Origin: Thuidium tamariscinum
Lineage: Eukaryota; Streptophyta; Bryopsida; Hypnales; Thuidiaceae
Assembly: GCA_947034885.2 (NCBI GenBank)
Contig: OX344757.2
Span: 22,438,001 to 22,502,000, forward strand
Length of the DNA stretch: 64,000 nucleotides
Direction of reading: 5' to 3'
In this document: positions 57,789-64,000 of the stretch, piece after piece
How positions within the stretch are numbered: the first letter of the stretch is position 1
Layout: the number at the start of each line of letters is the position of its first letter
The notes under the pieces: generated by a model
Seen by the model: the letters and a program-made list of their open reading frames with translations, nothing else
Databases searched by the model: none
Told to the model about the DNA's origin: nothing
Translations under genes and position numbers: made by a program

Positions 57789-57791
57789 ATG

Positions 57792-58540
57792 TATAATGGA
57801 GGTATTCCCTAGGATTCACTAAAGGGTCTTATGACTGCAATGGGCTCTTCTATCTTATCATTTACAAGACCTTATTAATTTAATCATTGTAGAAGGCCAC
57901 AAAATGCTTTTGAATATATGAAAAAGGAATTTTACTAAAAGATCCAATATCACCCCCAAATCCCTAAAGGAACAAGATCAATACTAGTATATAAGAATCA
58001 TAGGCTTGGCTAGACTAGCTAAATGATTACATGATTGCCCCAAAGTTGTTCTTAAGACCTAGGTCATCTTCTTAGAGAAGTCTATTACATGTCAAAACTA
58101 TTCATAAATTAGAACTTTATTAAACTTAAACCTCATCAATTTTACATTCATATAGAAAATGTGTTAATTTTTACAATACAATAACTCCTAAGTGTCTAGA
58201 CTCATCTTCAGAATTGATGATTTTAGAAAAATCATTATAAAAAGCTATTTGGAAGTATATTTTGGAATTGAGAAGCAAATAACAGTTGTAGAGTTTGAGT
58301 TTTAGATTCTATCTATACGGTTAGATTTGTCAATGCTATCACAAATATTGTTCTATTAATTTTGAAAGGAAAAAATTTAAAATCCATTCAAGATTCAATT
58401 ACAAGCAAAATATTGTCATTTTAGAATAAATTTTGTTGGAAAGGATTTGAAATGAAGTTCTCTTGACAAGGTGAACTTTTGGAATTTTTATATTCTTTTA
58501 TTCTGTGACCTCATTATTGCAATTCTAAATTTGAATTAGA
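57792..58540. other. AT-rich intergenic DNA, no gene seen
   Basis: Nothing recognised. Confidence 0.45.
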
Positions 58541-58775
58541 GTCAACACAAGTCAACTCCTTGACATACTTCCACATTCATAATTTTAGAAAAATAGGTGC
58601 TCTAGTATTACCAAATCCAACCTTTGGATTGGAACACAACTTCATAAAGTATCTTTAAAAACTATGATGACTTTCATCTAATCTATAATGAAGAAGAAAT
58701 CTGGATTTCAATATGTAAATCATCGAGAAATTGCTATTGTAGCGCTCAAAGGATAAACTCACTATTTATAATGAC
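58541..58775. repeat. Dispersed repeat, copy 1
   Basis: Aligns with 62082-62315: ATAATTTTAGAAAA, CTCTA.TA.TACCAAATCCAACC, AACTTCATAAAG, TGACTTYCATC. About 70% similar; element type unknown. Confidence 0.6.
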
Positions 58776-59304
58776 GACTTACTTTTTTTTTTAAATAAAA
58801 AAATAAAGCAAAAACAATCAAACTGTAGTTCTATGCAAACTTCACCATGCACCTAAGTACAAGCCATGCCAAAACAACCACATTTGATGAGCCCAATGGT
58901 CAAAATTTAGTCAATAGCCTTTGAGGCCTTGGAAATAGCCTAGGAAATGCTAAAATTTGGAACATCACAATAAAATTTTATATCTTATGTGTACTAGGTC
59001 TATCTCGGCAAGTTTATGTTCAAATATTTTACTTTTCTGAAATTCGACAATTCAACAAGCAAAGAGGAATTTTTTCGTTCGCAGCACTTTATGAGGACGA
59101 TTTTAATTTTGGATTGTTTCTTTCTATTCATGTGTAAATGTGTTCCTTTTTCTAATTCTTTTGAGGAACAATTATTTCATATTTTTAAAAATATTTGAAA
59201 ATAATTTTTAAAATTTCAGCATCTTCTAAATTTTCCCAAGTTATTTACAAAAACTAACCTACACGTATTGTATTGCCACTTTAGCTCTTTTAAAAAAATG
59301 AACA
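58776..59304. other. AT-rich intergenic DNA, no gene seen
   Basis: A 60-codon ORF at 59016 has no supporting feature. Confidence 0.4.
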
Positions 59305-59665
59305 TTCCATAAGAAGATTTATGGGCCTCCGGAAGACTGTTTCATGGCCATTCCTTGAAACTATTCCTACTATTGCAAACCAGCCCCTGTTGGGCTAAAT
59401 TTTTGAATTAAAAAATAAATAAATAAATAAATAAATAAAATTAAATTTTCATTTAATTAAATTAAATTTTCATTTCATTTCATTTCATTTCATTTAATTA
59501 AATTAAATTTTCATTTAATTAAATTAAAATTAAAATTAAAAAAAATTTAATCAATCAATATTATTTGATGTGACAGTCACCCAACCACATCAAGATGTTG
59601 ATGTGGCAGCATTCCCATAGTGTTCATAGCGTTTGGAACTCACAGTCTTCTAAAATCCTCTTATG
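59305..59665 (-). mobile_element. MITE of the AACATAAGAGGATTTT family, copy 2
   Basis: Ends CATAAGAAGATTTATGG and TAAAATCCTCTTATG. The interior is the reverse complement of copy 1 (GAAGACTGTTTCATGG, TGAAACTATTCC, CCAGCCCCTGTTGGGC). The middle has expanded into simple repeats. Confidence 0.55.
59408..59545. repeat. Simple repeats (AAAT)n, (TTTCA)n and AATTAAATT
   Basis: AAATAAATAAATAAATAA at about 59413, then TTTCATTTCATTTCATTTCA at about 59472, inside the MITE copy. Confidence 0.9.
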
Positions 59666-60104
59666 AGTTGTTTCAAAAAATTTAATTAATTTTTTATTAA
59701 AAAAAACAGAAAAATAAAAAAGAACCTGGTGGGCGGATGTGGAAAATAGTGTGATTCTCAAATAGTGTGATTCTGCCAAACCAGTCCAGAGTTGAACGTG
59801 GAGGGAGCATTGCCCGTGGTAGTACGTGTGCCCCATGAATGCGCCCAGGCCCCCAGAAACACATGCAGGTCCCCAGCAGTATCATTTGCACGCCTCTCCA
59901 GGTCAGTAGGGGGGAGGGAGGGAGGGAGGGGACTAATGGGATTTTTCTTACAATTTATTTGGTGGCCAGAGAAATGCAAGCAAGGCAGAGAAAAGCCAGT
60001 GATCGACTTTTTTCCATCCACCCATCCATCCTGCACTTATTAATAATTTTCATCCATACTGGTAAACTTCATCCAAATTTGAACAAAACCAGCTATGGTT
60101 GAGG
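59666..60104. other. Spacer with GGGA microsatellite
   Basis: GGGAGGGAGGGAGGG at about 59912-59929. ORFs of 80-90 codons overlap on both strands without features of a gene. Confidence 0.4.
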
Positions 60105-60106
60105 TA

Positions 60107-60378
60107 AGGTGGGTACACCTAAAAGCGCCACTTTTTGGTACTGTGCCTAGTAACTATTATTGGTCTGATCAAATTTTTATATAGTCTTCTTGGCAAGTGA
60201 AAGCTTGTTCCAATGCACCAAAAAACGCAGCATTTGGATACAATATGCAAAAGTTATTAAGGTTCAAAGTCTGTTTCTAAAAATGCTCCAGCCAAATAGG
60301 TACATAATGGAATTCAGAAATGTACAACAACTATAGATGAAGCTTTTAGGTGAGGTGCAATTTTGGGTGTATCCACCT
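60107..60378 (-). mobile_element. TA-flanked MITE, copy 3
   Basis: 272 bp with TA on each side (60105-60106, 60379-60380), TIR AGGTGGGTACACC / GGTGTATCCACCT, in reverse orientation to copies 1 and 2 and the most diverged. Confidence 0.8.
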
Positions 60379-60380
60379 TA

Positions 60381-62081
60381 CCCATAATTGATTGAATAAG
60401 CACATTTGGACATGATCTAGGGTAGTGCAAGGCAAAGCAAATGTTTTCATGGGTGCATTGGAAGAAAATAATAATGGGGATTGCAAAAAAATTGGTTATT
60501 TTATCTCTTGAATTGAAATTACTACAAATTTTGAAAAACGACAAAAGTCAAGCTTGACCCATGACCAACATCTAGAGTCATCCAATTCCAATCATTCAAG
60601 AACTACTTTCCGGCTCATTGCTTCATATTTTCTTGCTCACTTATGTGTCATTAACTATAGGTCTAAACCTTGAAAAAGTACAAAAACGAGCATTTGAAGG
60701 AGAAAATGAAAATCCATTCCAATCTTAGTTGAAGATAGGATTTGTATCCTATTGATTGTTGATGGGGTGGTGGTTAGTATTGGGTACCTTTACCATATAT
60801 TATTTGGGAGGAATTTTTGGTTATCTCATTCATCTTCTCCATCCCTCTTTTTTGTTTGAGTAAAAGAATTATATATACCAAACTTCAAAACTATATAAGA
60901 GTTTGGCAAAAATTGCCAAGAAAAAAAACATCAATATTATACTAAGATCATAGCACAAGGCCACTAGAATTCATAAACCCTATAATTTCTTTTTATATTA
61001 AGCCAAAACATTGCACATACAAGTCACTTTTGTATCAAGATCATTCTATAAAAACAAATATAACTTGTGAGCATGAGATCTTAATTTCATCTTCGTATAG
61101 AATACATACAAAAAGTTTTAAACTTAGATTCCTTACCATTTGTATATCTTTACATAATTTTTTTTTCTCATTGTATGTATGTGGGTGTACAACAACTTCA
61201 ATATATAACAAGAACTATTGAATGAATCTATTTTGTGTTTTTTAAGATGATATATACACTTGGATTGTGAACTAACACATCCTAAATCACAATTTAAATT
61301 AACTTTGTTCTACACCTTGCATTTACAATGGTTTTTTCCAAAAAGTATAAATTCACCTTTAAAGATCAATAAATACACTAAAATTTCAAAATGACTTTTT
61401 CTACAAGAAAAATAATGGATTGTTGTACTAAAGTGACATAAAATGGGATGAAAGATAATTTTTTTAAAAGCTTTAAAATGTGATTATTATAGCATGAAGA
61501 TATTTTCTTGCCATTGTCTTCAAAGATGAATTGAAATGCTATGACTTCAAATACCCCAAAATTTGCCAAGTTGCAATTTTTCTTTAATCTTTAATTAATT
61601 CAAGAAATTGAATTTTTAAAGTCAAATCATTCAAAAATGTATATAAAATGCATTTAAGCTAATATGTCTGAAAATCATATTTTCATATTTGTAGTAGCTT
61701 TGTGTGACCCTAAAACCTAACTTATCTACACTAATAGATCAAAAGTCAAACTACTATTATTTATTGCAACTTTAAATAATACAATTTGGTCACAAGAAAT
61801 TTTAGGGGTTTAATGATAATTGAATAGTAAATACATTGGATGTCTTTGCTAGAAGGTAGACCTTATAAAAACCAATGTTTTTTGTCCCTTGAGAAATTCC
61901 CTTATCCTTGTATATATGACAACAAGGTCATTTGACTTGACCATATTTGGATAGAATATAGAGGAAAATCCTTGTCTGAAAGCTTTAGTTTGAATTTGAT
62001 CAACACTTTTGGAGTGGGTTTGAAAAGACAAAGCCATTGAGCCAAGGTTGTAGGTGCCTTGCAATTTTGGTTTTAAACTAT
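60381..62081. other. AT-rich intergenic DNA, no gene seen
   Basis: Nothing recognised; short ORFs only. Confidence 0.45.
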
Positions 62082-62315
62082 AGTCAATGCAAGTCAACCA
62101 CTTGATATACTTCGACATTTATAATTTTAGAAAATTATGTACTCTAATAATACCAAATCCAACCCTTCGATAGAATAAAAACTTCATAAAGAATTTCTAA
62201 AAATTATAATGACTTCCATCCAACCAGTAATGAGAGAGAAAAGTAATTTTGAATATGTTCATCGTCTAAAAATTGGACATTGGCACGCTCTAAGGTTAAA
62301 GTATATTTTTGATCA
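62082..62315. repeat. Dispersed repeat, copy 2
   Basis: Partner of 58541-58775, same orientation. Confidence 0.6.
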
Positions 62316-63396
62316 CACACTACAACAATTCATATAGCAATTTAGTACATTTTTTCAATCAAATTAGATAATCCTTCAGATGGTCAATTTTACAACTACT
62401 CTTGAGGAATAATTCAATTGTTCAAAATGATTTAAGAAAAAATATTATGGAAAGATTTATAAATAAATCTCTTCCTTCACATTCAATGAAATTATTGGAT
62501 TGTTACACTGAAGTTTCAAAATGGCATTGTTATTTTGGATGAATATATCCACTTTGCATGTTTCATCTATGCCATCACTATAACATATTGTATACTAGCT
62601 TTCAAGGGTCTCAAGAATATGATAGGTTGTTGCCAAACCAATCATGACCCAATTTCATAAAATTGTATTGAACTACATCATTACAAAATGTTGATATAGA
62701 AATATTGAGGTTAGCTTATAGTTGAAGTATGTCAAACTAAGAAATCTCAAAGTGTCTTAAGTTGACATTTTTTGTTGATGTATTTTCATACATTGTGACA
62801 AAATTGGATCTTGGTTGGTTTTACAACAACATATATGTTTAAAGTAAAATAATAGTCATCATTTTGTAAGCCAAGAAAGTCCCTCTAATCCTTTACCTCA
62901 TCAATGGGCAGATCATTTTTTCCTACATACTTGGTCTCTGGATTCAAGTTAATCCTTGAAGGTCTAGGAACCCAATTTTAGACACAACATGGTATCTTGC
63001 ATATTTGATAGAGAAGACTAAAAAATTGACATATGCCTTGATAGTTATAAAATTTGTCCTTGAGCTAAACTGGATCCAATTTCATATGGCATTCCCCAAT
63101 TTAGATCACAATAGCACCTCCTACATGTCTAAAAAGCTTCAAAATGAATATGGTTGGCAAACTTTATTTCTAAATATAGATGCCAAAATTTTAAAAATAT
63201 ATTTTTACATTGCGAAGGGAAATAATTTTTTTCTATTTTTTTTATACATGTTGATCATATTAGCTGACTTAAAGTATTTATTTAGTAGGGATTGTATGTT
63301 AGATCTAATTATTGGGTCTAGTATTCTTCTTTTGCGATGTTATATTTGAGTATGAAAAAGGTTTAGATTATAGAATGACCTCAAAAAGATAGTTGC
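62316..63396. other. AT-rich intergenic DNA, no gene seen
   Basis: A 114-codon ORF at 63005-63349 is AT-driven (many Ile/Leu/Phe/Lys), with no motif. Not called. Confidence 0.4.
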
Positions 63397-63399
63397 TAA

Positions 63400-63870
63400 G
63401 GGCTTCTTCACACTATGGCCGTCCAAGTCAAGAGGCTGCAAAATTGAGAGTCCAAACTTCGTCAAAAGTCCAAAGAAAAAGGCTAATAAAAAACAATGAA
63501 AAAATAGGATTTGAAGCCTTTGTCTGGCCTAGTGTGAAGCCTCCAAAGGCCATCCACCTCTTTGTCTTCTTCAAAAACAATTCTTCAAATCTAACGGCTC
63601 AGATCTTGTCAGTATTTTTAATTGTTTTTAATTTTTGGGTTTTGAAATTCAACGGACTCTCGACTAGAGTTTGGATCTCGACATTTGGTGGACCCAAACT
63701 CTAGTTGAGAATTCGTTGAATTTTGTGCCATGTAGGCAACCATGTAAGCGATGGACTTTGGATTTTGGAGCATAATGTGAAGGGTCGAGAGGCCGAACTC
63801 AAGGTTTCTTGGCCTTCTATTGGTGGAAACCAATGGACTCTCGACCTTTGGCCATAGTGTGAAGAGGCCC
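63400..63870. mobile_element. PIF/Harbinger-like MITE, intact copy
   Basis: 471 bp. Ends GGGCTTCTTCACACTATGG and CCATAGTGTGAAGAGGCCC (20 of 21 positions complementary), flanked by TAA on both sides (63397-63399, 63871-63873), the 3-bp TSD typical of PIF/Harbinger-type MITEs. No transposase. Confidence 0.8.
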
Positions 63871-63873
63871 TAA

Positions 63874-64000
63874 TTGTTCAATCCAATAGTGCACATCTTA
63901 TCATATTTGATTAACGTAGGATATTCAAATAATAGAATACAATGCTACATAATTGTATATCTCAATACAGACTTATAGGAGTCAACATAGATGCATCTAA
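63874..64000. other. AT-rich intergenic DNA to the window end
   Basis: No feature recognised. Confidence 0.4.

Noticed and set aside
63005..63349. 114-codon ORF
   Set aside because: Hydrophobic and AT-driven, no family features, in a gene-free tract.
1..64000. tRNA, rRNA or organellar insertions
   Set aside because: I saw no cloverleaf with the expected T-arm or rRNA core sequence, but reading by eye could miss a tRNA; a tRNAscan-SE run would decide.

Overview
The window is nuclear DNA of a land plant or other streptophyte. Evidence: a cytosolic HSP90 ending in MEEVD; a seven-exon gene with GT-AG introns for a plant-type aromatic amino acid permease; an L1-clade LINE with the plant arrangement (CCHC ORF1, then EEP endonuclease, reverse transcriptase and zf-RVT in ORF2, no RNase H); and AT-rich intergenic DNA packed with MITEs. 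I cannot name the species. A non-seed plant is possible but not shown.

Layout. 1-1947: HSP90, 5' end cut by the window edge, read without introns. 1948-10700: AT-rich repeats, including a LINE 3'-end remnant, a minisatellite and foldback elements bounded by TTAA. 10785-16632: tryptophan/tyrosine permease, with a repeat family found in three of its introns. 17755-21312: tandem duplication of a small secreted-protein gene; copy 1 is intact, copy 2 is a pseudogene with a damaged TATA box, and a pogo/Tigger relic sits inside copy 2. 24549-28464: an LTR-like insertion (TG...CA, 5-bp TSD) carrying an intact 698-codon ORF and 13 exact copies of one octamer. 29492-30184: a GC-rich hAT-like insertion with a long hairpin. 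32173-32705: a MULE-like MITE with a TA-type MITE nested in it. 32907-43170: a full-length LINE with target-site duplication, itself split by a 3.26-kb solo LTR. 43186-64000: AT-rich DNA with no convincing host gene, holding more foldback, TA-type and PIF/Harbinger-like MITEs, a tiny LINE insertion, and a 1.48-kb CACTA-ended composite carrying an ORF.

Only three loci look like ordinary host genes: HSP90, the permease and the secreted protein. They are unrelated and independently transcribed. The rest is layered transposon history, and several insertion orders can be proved from the sequence: the LTR went into the LINE, the TA-type MITE into the MULE-like MITE, the hAT-like element into an older repeat, and the pogo relic into the secreted-protein duplication. 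The most unusual item is the 24549-28464 element. It encodes an acidic/coiled-coil/basic protein of no recognised family and has the octamer TCCGGTCT scattered throughout, which resembles transposons that encode a protein binding their own DNA.
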